Origin: Nocardia sp. NRRL S-836
GTDB lineage: Bacteria; Actinomycetota; Actinomycetes; Mycobacteriales; Pseudonocardiaceae
Assembly (NCBI RefSeq): GCF_001279525.1
Contig: NZ_LGDY01000093.1
Span: 62,001-126,000, forward strand
Direction: 5' to 3'
DNA length: 64,000 nucleotides
Shown: positions 52,142 through 59,484 of the stretch, one piece after another
Layout: the number at the start of each line of letters is the position of its first letter
Position numbering within the stretch: the first letter of the stretch is position 1
Notes under the pieces: model-generated
The model's database searches: none
What the model was told of the DNA's origin: nothing
The model's input: only the letters and a program-made list of their open reading frames with translations
Program-made: the position numbers and the translations under genes

Positions 52142-53050
52142 ATGGATCACGTCATGCCCGCGTCCAACCGCCGCACCCGTCGCGACCTCCGCCGCTCCTT
52201 CACCGGCGAGGACAAGATTGCCGCGGAAAGAGGCCTCGGCCGCGCCTGCCTGGGGCTCGACCGGTGCTCACTGGGACAGCGTCGTCTCCGAGCACTGCTC
52301 GCGCTGCACCTGTTCAACAGGTACGAGAGCATGCCGGACCACGTCGACGTCTACAGTGCGCACGCCTTCCTGTCGTACACGATGATCGCCTCACCCGAGT
52401 ACGACCGCATGGTCTTCATCGTGCCGAGCGCCGTGCGCAACGCGTTCGGTCGTCTCATCGGCCATCCGCGTGATCTTCAACTCGGCATGCCGGGCCTCCG
52501 GCTGGTAGCCGGCGACTGGTCCAACACGTTCCACGCGATCCACCTTCCGACGGACGCCCGCGCCGTGTTCGCCGCGCGCTCGGACTTCGAACCGCTGAGC
52601 GCGGTCTCGAGATCGAGTGGCAATCTCACCGAACGGCAGACGGGCTCGTTTCCGTTCGCGGACGTGCCTCTCTCAGCGGAGGAGCAGAACTCCCTCGATC
52701 GCATTCCTCCGATGACAGCCGAGATCGAGACGCTGCTCGCCGCACTTGTCGTCCGCATCTCCGCAAGGGATCCGCACCAAACCTGGGACATCGGCAACTG
52801 GTGGGGCGCCCCTCTGCGGCGACCTCGGCGAGGTGGAGGCTGGAAGAGCCAGGAGCGTTTCTTGTGGGGCGCCGGCGAGCGCTGGACGCTGCGCTGGAAC
52901 GAAGATCCCTACCCTGAAGACCTCGTCGCCAGCCTTACCACCCCGGAGATCGGTGTTGACGGCACGAGCTCGGAGAAGACCGAGTCTGGCTGGGCTGTCA
53001 AGCTCGGCCGGTCCGAACTGAGCCTCGACTACACCGGGCCGGACGCATGA
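52142..53050 (+). CDS. Hypothetical protein of element B
   Basis: A 302-residue soluble protein that I do not recognise. It has a basic start ('SNRRTRRDLRRSFTGEDK'), a helical segment 'LGQRRLRALLALHLFNRYES', and a Trp-rich C-terminal part ('TWDIGNWWGAPLRRPRR'). No signal peptide, membrane segment or catalytic motif is seen. Its stop overlaps the start of a 53-residue membrane ORF, so the two are translated together. Confidence 0.6.
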   Translation: MDHVMPASNRRTRRDLRRSFTGEDKIAAERGLGRACLGLDRCSLGQRRLRALLALHLFNRYESMPDHVDVYSAHAFLSYTMIASPEYDRMVFIVPSAVRNAFGRLIGHPRDLQLGMPGLRLVAGDWSNTFHAIHLPTDARAVFAARSDFEPLSAVSRSSGNLTERQTGSFPFADVPLSAEEQNSLDRIPPMTAEIETLLAALVVRISARDPHQTWDIGNWWGAPLRRPRRGGGWKSQERFLWGAGERWTLRWNEDPYPEDLVASLTTPEIGVDGTSSEKTESGWAVKLGRSELSLDYTGPDA

Positions 53051-53208
53051 TCGAAACAGTCGGGGCGATCGTCCTCGCCGTCACGGCGACGGTCCCGCTC
53101 GTGTACCTCGGCCTCGCGGTAGGCACGGCACTCTTTCACCCGGATGCGGATCGCCGGAAGGACGCACGATCGGTGCTCATCACGTTGATCAAACGTGGTC
53201 GTCGCTAG
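53047..53208 (+). CDS. Very small membrane protein coupled to the preceding gene
   Basis: A 53-residue protein whose ATG overlaps the previous stop (ATGA). It starts 'MIETVGAIVLAVTATVPLVY' and has one long hydrophobic helix, followed by a basic tail ending KRGRR. Codon use fits the host. The coupling suggests a two-component membrane-linked pair; its role is unknown. Confidence 0.55.
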   Translation: MIETVGAIVLAVTATVPLVYLGLAVGTALFHPDADRRKDARSVLITLIKRGRR

Positions 53209-53295
53209 CAGCGCCCAGCAAGCGCTGGCACTCGACACCGCGGGGCGGTCGGCCAAGCACTGTCACGACACCGTTCTCAGCAGCGGTGCAGAACG

Positions 53296-54231
53296 TCAAC
53301 CGGTGCCGAGCAGCGGGTCTTTCACGCACACACTCGACGACACCGTCGCTGTGAGTGGAACTGCCACCCGGTACTCCGATGCCTGTACCTCCAGCGTGGT
53401 GGCCCGACCCGGACCACCTGCCGGCGGGACGAACAAGATGATCGCGACTCCACCGCGCGATGCAATCCTCGTGGCCCGCCACCCCTTCTTCTCACAGATT
53501 CGCAACGGATCCGCCGACACCGGGGTGAGTGTCACGTGCGCGGCGCGTGGCGGCAAGAACCACAGGGCGCTCCTGTCGTACGGCTTTCCTGCGGCGAGTG
53601 CTCGTCCAGCTTCGGTCGCAGTGGTTGCCTGATCCCAGCTGAAGACGATCAGTAATAGCAGTGTCGTGCCGACGAACGCCAACCGCGTGGTCCCGCGAAT
53701 GTGCGCCCGGTGCCGCCGAAGCACCGAGGAGCCTTGGCGCAGCGCGACGCTCGCCGCGAGCCCGAGCGAGATCCCGGTGACTGGCGTGAGCGCGAAAGAG
53801 ACGACCAACTCACGGTTCGTGCCATGTGGCAGCGACACTCCGATGATGACAGCGAGTGCACAGAACGCCAGCCCACAACCACTCGCGGTTATTGCGAACG
53901 CACGATAGCCGCGGCGAGTCAAGAGCGTCGACTCCAACCAGCGCACAAGCCTGAAACCGAGCACGAGGACAGTGGTGAAAGCGACCGCAAGTGCAGCGAC
54001 AGTCAACGTGACCGCCAGCCCGGACAGGATCAGGTACGCCTTGTCCTGAGGGACATCGAGCAGCCCCACACCGAGCTGCCCGTAGTAGTAATACTGCGTC
54101 AGCAGTGACAGTGTCATGCCCGCCACCGCAAGCAGCGCGAGCACTGGCGCGGTGGCGCCTAGGATTTCTCTCCACGATGAGCTCGTCGCCGACGCGGGTT
54201 CGACCGGCCTCGGACGCATTCTGCGCTGCAT
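53296..54231 (-). CDS. Multi-pass membrane protein of unknown function
   Basis: A 311-residue protein with about five hydrophobic segments ('APVLALLAVAGMTLSLLTQY', 'LILSGLAVTLTVAALAVAFT', 'CGLAFCALAVIIGVSLP', 'LAFVGTTLLLLIVFSW') and a C-terminal extracytoplasmic domain of about 100 residues ('VAIILFVPPAGGP'). No transporter or enzyme motif is seen. It converges on the small membrane protein gene. In a defence island it could be a membrane effector, but there is no direct support. Confidence 0.6.
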   Translation of the reverse strand: MQRRMRPRPVEPASATSSSWREILGATAPVLALLAVAGMTLSLLTQYYYYGQLGVGLLDVPQDKAYLILSGLAVTLTVAALAVAFTTVLVLGFRLVRWLESTLLTRRGYRAFAITASGCGLAFCALAVIIGVSLPHGTNRELVVSFALTPVTGISLGLAASVALRQGSSVLRRHRAHIRGTTRLAFVGTTLLLLIVFSWDQATTATEAGRALAAGKPYDRSALWFLPPRAAHVTLTPVSADPLRICEKKGWRATRIASRGGVAIILFVPPAGGPGRATTLEVQASEYRVAVPLTATVSSSVCVKDPLLGTG

Positions 54232-54814
54232 GATCCGATTATGAACTGTTCGACCACGCGATGAGCGCGATTCACATGAAAAGGTTGATCAACTCACGGC
54301 GCCGACTCGCGGACGCGTCGCCCAGGATGGATTCCGACGATGATATTCATCGCGAGCGCACCCGCATGCGCGCCGGAATCTTCATCCGCAGGGATCAAGC
54401 GGCATGGCGATACTCGCGGCTTCGCCGAGGCGGTTCCGCTGATCCTTGGGGAGCCGAAAAACCTCGATCTCGTTCGGGACGTAAGCGCACTCGCTAACGT
54501 CGATCCAGCCGCCGGTCAACGCTCGTCAACGTGCATCGGCTAACCCTGCGCGCGAAGCTTGATGCCAGCACCGCGATGCCAGCAAAGACAAGGAGGGAGT
54601 TGCGCGCGTGAAGGAGTAATCGAACTCATGCAGTGGACCAATCGAGTCGGCTGCAACGAACGAGCCGCAGCCCTGGACTGGTAGTAAATCCGGTAGCCGA
54701 GACGCAGGACCACTACCGCGATTCTAGCGAATCCGTGAGAGCATATCCGGTCATCCATGCAGATCAAGGCAAGCGTTTTGAGATACGCGCGGCCGCCTGG
54801 CTCTCGAAATGATC
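54232..54814. other. Right end of element B, no intact gene
   Basis: About 580 bp, lower in GC than the surroundings. Here one expects integrase or excisionase genes, but no tyrosine- or serine-recombinase motif was found in any frame. Short frames at 54261-54543 lack ribosome-binding sites. I see only decayed or non-coding sequence. Confidence 0.4.
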
Positions 54815-54858
54815 CGTTCACACCGAAGAGGTCACTGGTTCGATCCCAGTATCGCCCA
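54815..54858. repeat. attR: perfect 44-nt copy of the tRNA-Val(CAC) 3' end
   Basis: Identical to 27944-27987, ending at the same base (CGCCCA). The sequence beyond differs from the element left end and contains a native-type tRNA terminator. This is the displaced original 3' end of the tRNA, which marks the outer boundary of the island. Confidence 0.88.
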
Positions 54859-54864
54859 CATAAA

Positions 54865-54902
54865 CCGGGAACCTCTGACCTGCGAAGGTCAGGGGTTCCC
54901 GG
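54865..54902 (+). terminator. Displaced native terminator of tRNA-Val(CAC)
   Basis: A hairpin with 17-bp arms (CCGGGAACCTCTGACCT, one T-G wobble) and a GCGA loop, followed by CATTTTC. It sits 6 bp after attR, where the tRNA terminator would have been before integration. Confidence 0.75.
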
Positions 54903-55016
54903 CATTTTCGGACGCTCACGGACATCGTTCCGGGGTTCACCTGGCCTCAGGCCTGAAGCCGACGACCACCCCGACTCCGGGGGGTCAGCGCCCTCAGCTG
55001 GCCTCGTTCTCAGCTC

Positions 55017-55196
55017 AGCCCGCACCGCCCTGGCCGTGGCCTGCGACGCCGTCTCGCCTTACCACCAGGCCCTGGCCCACGACCGCCTGGCAGCAGTGTT
55101 CGACCGCCTCGGCGCCTGTTCACCGAACTGGGCGCACCGGAGGCCAACGGCATCCGCGCCCGCCTGGCCCGCGCACGGGCCGTGTCGGTGGGGTGA
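55017..55196 (+). pseudogene. Relic of a SARP/AfsR-type TPR C-terminus
   Basis: One frame reads 'ALAVACDAVSPYHQALAHDR' and 'LAAVFDRLGA'; after a frame change it continues 'LFTELGAPEANGIRARLARA' to a stop. This matches the last TPR unit of AfsR-like regulators, with an internal deletion. It cannot encode a functional protein. Confidence 0.6.
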
Positions 55197-55566
55197 ACGG
55201 GCGGGCCACTCGGGCCGGCTGCGCGAGTGGGCTGAATGCGGGTGCGTTGCCTGGGTGGGTTGCGCGCGGGCGGGCTTCGCAAGTCAACTGGTGTCGTTAC
55301 TCCTGCTGCAGTCAGGATGTGTGACAGCCGCCGCGCCGGCCGCCGAGGTGGAAGAGCCGGTCCGCACGACCTACCAGAACGTAGAGTCGCTGCACGGGCA
55401 GCGTCCCGCTGTACGTCGATGCGGGCCCGGCTGGGGGCCACCGGCTGCTGGCTTGGCGGCTGTTTGACGACCCGCCGCCATCCTGGGACGACGAACACGG
55501 GCGCACCCGTTGATTCCAAGCGGACAATCATGATCAGGGCCCGGATATGGCGGTGGCGCGCTCTAC
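55197..55566. other. Decayed intergenic sequence
   Basis: About 370 bp between two gene relics. No frame with consistent coding bias and no structured RNA was recognised. Confidence 0.35.
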
Positions 55567-55833
55567 GTGGTGCTGGCCGGTCTCCAGCGCTATCTCGGCA
55601 CTACCGGAGGCGCTCTCACCGAGCTCAACTCAGCCGTCCAGATCCAGACGGCGACCGAACTGGCCCGCGCGAAGGGAGGCCGCATCGACGACATCGGCCG
55701 ACTGTCCGCCGGTGAGTTCTACGGAGCAACAGAGGGCACGACGCCGTCGAAGATCAAGGTGCCGATGTGTCTGAGCCACCACCCGCCGACGGCACTGGCA
55801 GAGGAGAATGTCTTGGCGCGTGCGCGGCGTTAG
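55567..55833 (+). pseudogene. Relic of a HerA-like ATPase C-terminus
   Basis: From about 55624 the frame reads 'LNSAVQIQTATELARAKGGR', 'IDDIGRLSAGEFYGAT' and 'KVPMCLSHHPPTALAEENVL', which aligns closely with the last 65 residues of the AAA-HerA protein at 18.5 kb ('LNSPAQIAAATEMARAKGSS', 'LSHHPPSPLRLEEV'). No ATPase motifs remain. A second TIR/HerA-type locus must once have been here. Confidence 0.7.
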
Positions 55834-56097
55834 GTGAGTACGTCCGCCGAGGAAACACGTTGCGCGAGCATGGCCCGGCTGGATGTAAGACGTGCATCGA
55901 CTACGGTCGTCGATGAGAGCCTTCCAGCGTGCACAAGTCGGTACTGACTCGACTTTTCTGCAAGAAGCACAGCAGCACCTCAGATGCCGTCACGATTCCG
56001 CTGCACTGAGGTCGACCGACATGCGGACCGGGCGTTGCTTGCCCGAGCTGCTGATCCGCACCGACCTGCACGGACGTAATTCTCGGCACGCACGAGC
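55834..56097. other. Intergenic region, no gene seen
   Basis: About 260 bp after the HerA relic and before the end of the TetR gene. Short frames on both strands lack ribosome-binding sites and known domains. Confidence 0.35.
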
Positions 56098-56685
56098 TCA
56101 GGCTTCACGCCATCCCTGTTCCAGCATGTCAAATATGACGTCGAGAGCGGTGCGTGGATCAGGCTCGGCGCCGGCGAGATCCGGGACCATCAGGACGTAC
56201 CGCGCGAGGGCACGGATGTCCATGTCACCAGCAGACCTCCCGCACTCGGCGGCGATGGCCTCCGCGAGCGCGTCCTGGCTGCGGAGCCACAGTTTGAGCT
56301 GGTATCCGCGCAAAGCGGGAGTGTTGACGATCAGCTCCGTTCTGCGGCGGAACTCCGCCGAGGGGTTGCTCCGGAACGGGCCCCGGTCGGCCAGGAACCC
56401 CCGCAGCGCCCGCAGAATCGTCGTTCCGCTCGGGCGGTCATGAACGGCGCCCACCAGGGCGGCGGTGCGTTGAGTGCCGTCATCGAAGATCAGGGACTCC
56501 TTCCCGTCCGGGAAGTGGCTGAACACGGTGCCCAGGGCGGTGTCGGCCGCCGCGGCGATCTCGGCCACGGTCACGTTGTCGTACCCGCGCTCCAGGAAGA
56601 GCGTCATCGCCGCCTCCGACAGAGCTTGGCGCGTCCGCGCCTTCTTGCGCTCGCGGCGCCCCACCGTCTCCACGGAGCGAAGCAT
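56098..56685 (-). CDS. TetR-family repressor, divergent from amidohydrolase
   Basis: A 195-residue regulator. The HTH reads 'ALSEAAMTLFLERGYDNVTV', 'AEIAAAADTALGTVFSHFPD'. The C-terminal ligand-binding domain resembles MftR/TetR C-terminal types ('RALARYVLMVPDLAGAEPDP'). The inverted-repeat operator just upstream lies between this gene and the amidohydrolase gene, so it likely represses both. A GTG at 56673 is an alternative start. Confidence 0.88.
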   Translation of the reverse strand: MLRSVETVGRRERKKARTRQALSEAAMTLFLERGYDNVTVAEIAAAADTALGTVFSHFPDGKESLIFDDGTQRTAALVGAVHDRPSGTTILRALRGFLADRGPFRSNPSAEFRRRTELIVNTPALRGYQLKLWLRSQDALAEAIAAECGRSAGDMDIRALARYVLMVPDLAGAEPDPRTALDVIFDMLEQGWREA

Positions 56686-56695
56686 AGGACACCTG

Positions 56696-56738
56696 GAACC
56701 ATGTCAAAGTTGAAGTCATTCTAAGTTTGATATGGTTC
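56696..56738. promoter_or_regulatory. Candidate TetR operator
   Basis: GAACCATGTCAAA and TTTGATATGGTTC form an inverted repeat with 13-bp arms (one mismatch) and a 17-nt AT-rich spacer. It lies 10 bp from the TetR start and about 50 bp from the amidohydrolase start, so it overlaps the probable promoters of both. Confidence 0.7.
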
Positions 56739-56787
56739 TAGCGTTGGTCGCTACGGCGACAGGAAGCCGAAGACTGGAGTGACAACC

Positions 56788-58041
56788 ATGGGTACTGCGA
56801 TCACCAACGCGCGTGTGTTCGACGGCGAACGGGTGCTCGACGCCGCCACCGTCGTGATCGACGGTGGCGTCATCACGTCGATCGGCGTGCCTCCGCCTGC
56901 GGGGAGCGAGATCGTCGACGCTCGGGGCGGCACCTTGCTCCCCGGTCTGTTCGACGCGCATGTGCACACCAACGAGGAGGCGCTGGCGCTGGCCTTGCGG
57001 TTCGGGGTCACCACGGAACTGGAGATGCAGGGCACTCACACCAAGCCCAACCGGGCGCACATCACCGGCAACGACGCTCTCGCCGACGTCCGGTCGGCGG
57101 GTTTCGGGATCACGCCCCCCGGCGGGCATCCCAGCGAGCTGTTCCCGGAGGGCTTCCGGCCCGGTGGCGGGCGCCGCCCCGTCGGCGAGATCGTCCAGCC
57201 CTTCTCCACCACGCCGGAGGAAGCGGCCGGCTTCATCCCGCGGCTGGTTGCGAGCGGGTCGGACTACATCAAGTTCATGATCGACGACGGCAGTGTCGAG
57301 GGGCATCCCGGTCTTCCGATGCTCGACCGGGAGACCGTGGCGGCAGGCGTCGCCGAGGCGCACCGGCACGGCATGCTCACCGTCGCCCACACCCTCACCG
57401 TCGAGGCGACCAGGATGGCGATCGAGGCGGGCATCGACGGGCTGGTGCACCTGTTCATGGACCAACCGCACACCGATGACCTCGTCGAGCTCATCGCGGC
57501 CTCAGGCGTCTTCGTCGTACCGTGCGTGGTGCTCAACGCGTCGATGATGGGCATCACCGGTGATGCCCTCGCTGACGATCCGCGCGTGTCCTCCCGCCTC
57601 GACGCGGCCTGGACCGAGACTCTTCGCAGCAGCTTCAACCGCTATCCGCAAGGGAAGCTCGACGACGTGCTCCGCTCCGTCAAGGCGCTGCACGAAGCAG
57701 GTGTCGACCTCCTGGTCGGCACGGACGCCTCGATGCCGCTCCCCTTCCTGGGCGGCCTGGCCCACGGCGCCAGCGTTCACCAGGAACTGCAGTACCTCGT
57801 CCAGGCGGGTCTCTCCCCCGTCAGCGCTCTGGCCGCGGCCACGTCGTCTCCGGCACGACGCTTCGGGCTCCACGACCGCGGTCGCATCGCCGAAGGCGCG
57901 CGGGCCGATCTGCTTCTGGTGGACGGTGATCCGACCACGACGATCTCCGACACCCTCGGCACCCGTGCCGTCTGGCGCCGTGGCACTCGCCTTGAGCAGG
58001 AGAAAGGCATGCACAGCAACAACTCCACCTTCGCGCTGTGA
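56788..58041 (+). CDS. Amidohydrolase family enzyme (imidazolonepropionase/prolidase-like)
   Basis: A 417-residue metal-dependent hydrolase: 'LLPGLFDAHVHT' with the HxH metal motif, 'DYIKFMIDDGS' (position of the carboxylated or bridging residue), 'GMLTVAHTLTVEATRMAIEA' with the third His, 'LLVGTDASMPLP' (catalytic Asp) and C-terminal 'GRIAEGARADLLLVDGDPT'. Such enzymes hydrolyse cyclic amides or dipeptides in the cytosol; the substrate is unknown. The ATG follows GGAG at 8 bp; a GTG 9 nt upstream overlaps that site and is less likely. Confidence 0.88.
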   Translation: MGTAITNARVFDGERVLDAATVVIDGGVITSIGVPPPAGSEIVDARGGTLLPGLFDAHVHTNEEALALALRFGVTTELEMQGTHTKPNRAHITGNDALADVRSAGFGITPPGGHPSELFPEGFRPGGGRRPVGEIVQPFSTTPEEAAGFIPRLVASGSDYIKFMIDDGSVEGHPGLPMLDRETVAAGVAEAHRHGMLTVAHTLTVEATRMAIEAGIDGLVHLFMDQPHTDDLVELIAASGVFVVPCVVLNASMMGITGDALADDPRVSSRLDAAWTETLRSSFNRYPQGKLDDVLRSVKALHEAGVDLLVGTDASMPLPFLGGLAHGASVHQELQYLVQAGLSPVSALAAATSSPARRFGLHDRGRIAEGARADLLLVDGDPTTTISDTLGTRAVWRRGTRLEQEKGMHSNNSTFAL

Positions 58042-58293
58042 CGCCTCCGAATGCACGGGCCCGGGACCCGGCTGGCCGAACGGCCTGCACAAGCCGCCGG
58101 GCGCTGTGCGGATGGCGATCGGGCTCGACCGGCTTGTGCTGCACGGCTCCGTGGGCGAAGCTCCACGGGTCGAGGTTGTACTCGCAACGTCGTGAGCCCC
58201 GCGCCACGACGCCCCCGGCACGTCGATCACCCTCGGCAACGCGTGGCTGAAGATCCTCGCGGATGATTGCGCCGGTTGCAGCAGGGGCATCAT
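58042..58293. other. Intergenic region with decayed coding traces
   Basis: About 250 bp. Two short plus-strand stretches ('RMAIGLDRLVLHGSVGEAPR' and 'GTSITLGNAWLKILADDC') have coding bias but lie in different frames with stops between, so they are probable relics of a lost gene of unknown type. Confidence 0.35.
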
Positions 58294-58788
58294 GTGGTGA
58301 GTGCTGGTCGGGCGCGGCGGGACGTCGGGGCAGCGTTACCACTCTTTGACGAGGACGTGAGGCGCGTGCATCGCACTGGCGACACACATGACGGTCCCCG
58401 GACTGGCTCTGTGGAGTTCGCCGGGAACGCCGGGGCGCCTGCCGCGGCGCGGCGTTGGACGCGCGAGATGCTGCCTGACGTGAGTGGTGACGAGTTGGAC
58501 GACATCCTCCTCGTCGTCACGGAGCTGGTGAGCAACGCCATTGACCACGGCACGAGCCCGTTCGCGTTGCGGCTGTCGCAGTCGGATGAGCCGTGCTGGG
58601 TGCGGGTCGAGGTCGACGACGCCGGTGCGGACCTGCCCGTTGTCGGCGTCTCGCGGCTGCACGGTGATCGCGGGCGAGGGCTGGTGATCATCGACCAGCT
58701 GGCCAAGGACTGGGGCGTCATCGCGGGTCCGGCGGGCAAGACCGTCTGGGCCGAGATCGCCTGTGAGCCGCCGTTCCGTTCAGCGTGA
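58294..58788 (+). CDS. RsbW-like ATP-binding protein (HATPase_c_2), anti-sigma/serine kinase type
   Basis: A 164-residue protein with a GHKL ATPase fold: N-box 'VVTELVSNAIDHGTSPFALR', G1 box 'VEVDDAGADLPV' and G2-like 'HGDRGRGLVIIDQLAKDWGV'. RsbW/SpoIIAB-type proteins phosphorylate STAS antagonists and bind sigma factors; in actinomycetes many copies exist. The chosen GTG has AGGGG 7 bp upstream. STAS and SpoIIE genes are close by, which supports a partner-switching role. Confidence 0.82.
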   Translation: MVSAGRARRDVGAALPLFDEDVRRVHRTGDTHDGPRTGSVEFAGNAGAPAAARRWTREMLPDVSGDELDDILLVVTELVSNAIDHGTSPFALRLSQSDEPCWVRVEVDDAGADLPVVGVSRLHGDRGRGLVIIDQLAKDWGVIAGPAGKTVWAEIACEPPFRSA

Positions 58789-58882
58789 CGCGTGACGCCT
58801 GACGCCGAACGCGCGTCACGGGCCCACGGCACGCCGCAGAGCGCGGTTGTACCGCGGCTCTGCTGCGGTCGTGGAGGAACGC

Positions 58883-59254
58883 CTACTGCCTGCTGTGGTC
58901 GAGCAGCTCGGGGAAATCGGGGTGCAGTTCGATCACCTGGTCGAGCTCGGTGATCTCCAACGGGTGCAGCACCGCGCGGTGACCGGCGATCACGATGAAC
59001 CTCGTGCCGGCGTTGTGCGCGCGTAGGTGGCTCTGCGCCAGCAGGCGCATACCCGCCGAGCCGAAGAACTGGATGTTCTGCAGGTCGACGATCAACGTCG
59101 CCGGACGGCGTTCTAGCTGGACGCCGATGATGTCGCTGACCTCGTGGTCGTTGCTGGTGTCGATCTCCCCGCTGATCACGACGACAGGCACACCGTCACG
59201 TGTCTGGACCTCAACGCTGAAGGGTGCTGCATCATCGCGGAACGGAGCAACCAT
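58883..59254 (-). CDS. STAS-domain anti-anti-sigma factor
   Basis: A 123-residue single STAS domain: 'VPVVVISGEIDTSNDHEVSD', 'LIVDLQNIQFFGSAGMRLLA'. The phosphorylatable Ser is in 'FFGSAGM', the usual site for RsbW-type kinases. The ATG follows AGGGAAGAG. A SigB-type promoter lies about 110 bp upstream on the same strand. It should free a sigma factor when dephosphorylated. Confidence 0.88.
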   Translation of the reverse strand: MVAPFRDDAAPFSVEVQTRDGVPVVVISGEIDTSNDHEVSDIIGVQLERRPATLIVDLQNIQFFGSAGMRLLAQSHLRAHNAGTRFIVIAGHRAVLHPLEITELDQVIELHPDFPELLDHSRQ

Positions 59255-59363
59255 CGAGTGCTCTTCCCTGTTGCGCACTGCGCGCCCTCGGCTGCGTGCT
59301 CAACCCGGACCACAACCCGCCCTGTGGCGAGCACATCGTGTGCGTGACCACCACGGTAGGCGC

Positions 59364-59387
59364 ATACCCGGTTATTCACAACCAAAC
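59364..59387 (-). promoter_or_regulatory. SigB-type promoter for the STAS gene
   Basis: On the minus strand GTTT (59387-59384), a 14-nt spacer and GGGTAT (59369-59364): an exact match to the actinobacterial SigB/SigF-like consensus GTTT-N14-16-GGGTAT. It points toward the STAS gene. Confidence 0.7.
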
Positions 59388-59424
59388 GCGCGTTGAACTG
59401 CGGCGACTCTCCACCGGTTCTGGT

Positions 59425-59450
59425 GTTTGGTGATCGCGAGGGGCGGGCAT
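59425..59450 (+). promoter_or_regulatory. SigB-type promoter for the Ser/Thr kinase gene
   Basis: GTTT (59425-59428), a 16-nt spacer and GGGCAT (59445-59450), one base from the SigB consensus -10. It lies about 35 bp before the kinase ATG, leaving a short leader with AGGCGGAG-like ribosome site. Confidence 0.6.
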
Positions 59451-59484
59451 ACAAGGCGGAGCTGAGCACCGACGGAAGGCCCCC

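Larger units (their letters stand above)
36935..54858. mobile_element. Integrated genomic element B (defence-rich island)
   Basis: About 18 kb between the internal att copy and the perfect distal copy of the tRNA end. The cargo includes an IS3 relic, a decayed helicase, a CAP12-like TIR effector, an NB-ARC/TPR protein, a TerB/ATPase/helicase-exonuclease operon, an OLD nuclease and several small genes. No integrase, conjugation or replication gene is recognised. It is best called a defence island carried by an integrative element. Confidence 0.7.

Noticed and set aside
54540..55025. Minus-strand reading frame with the peptide RYWDRTSDLFGVNGS
   Set aside because: This peptide is the known false translation of sequence antisense to a tRNA 3' end; here it crosses the attR copy of tRNA-Val and its terminator.
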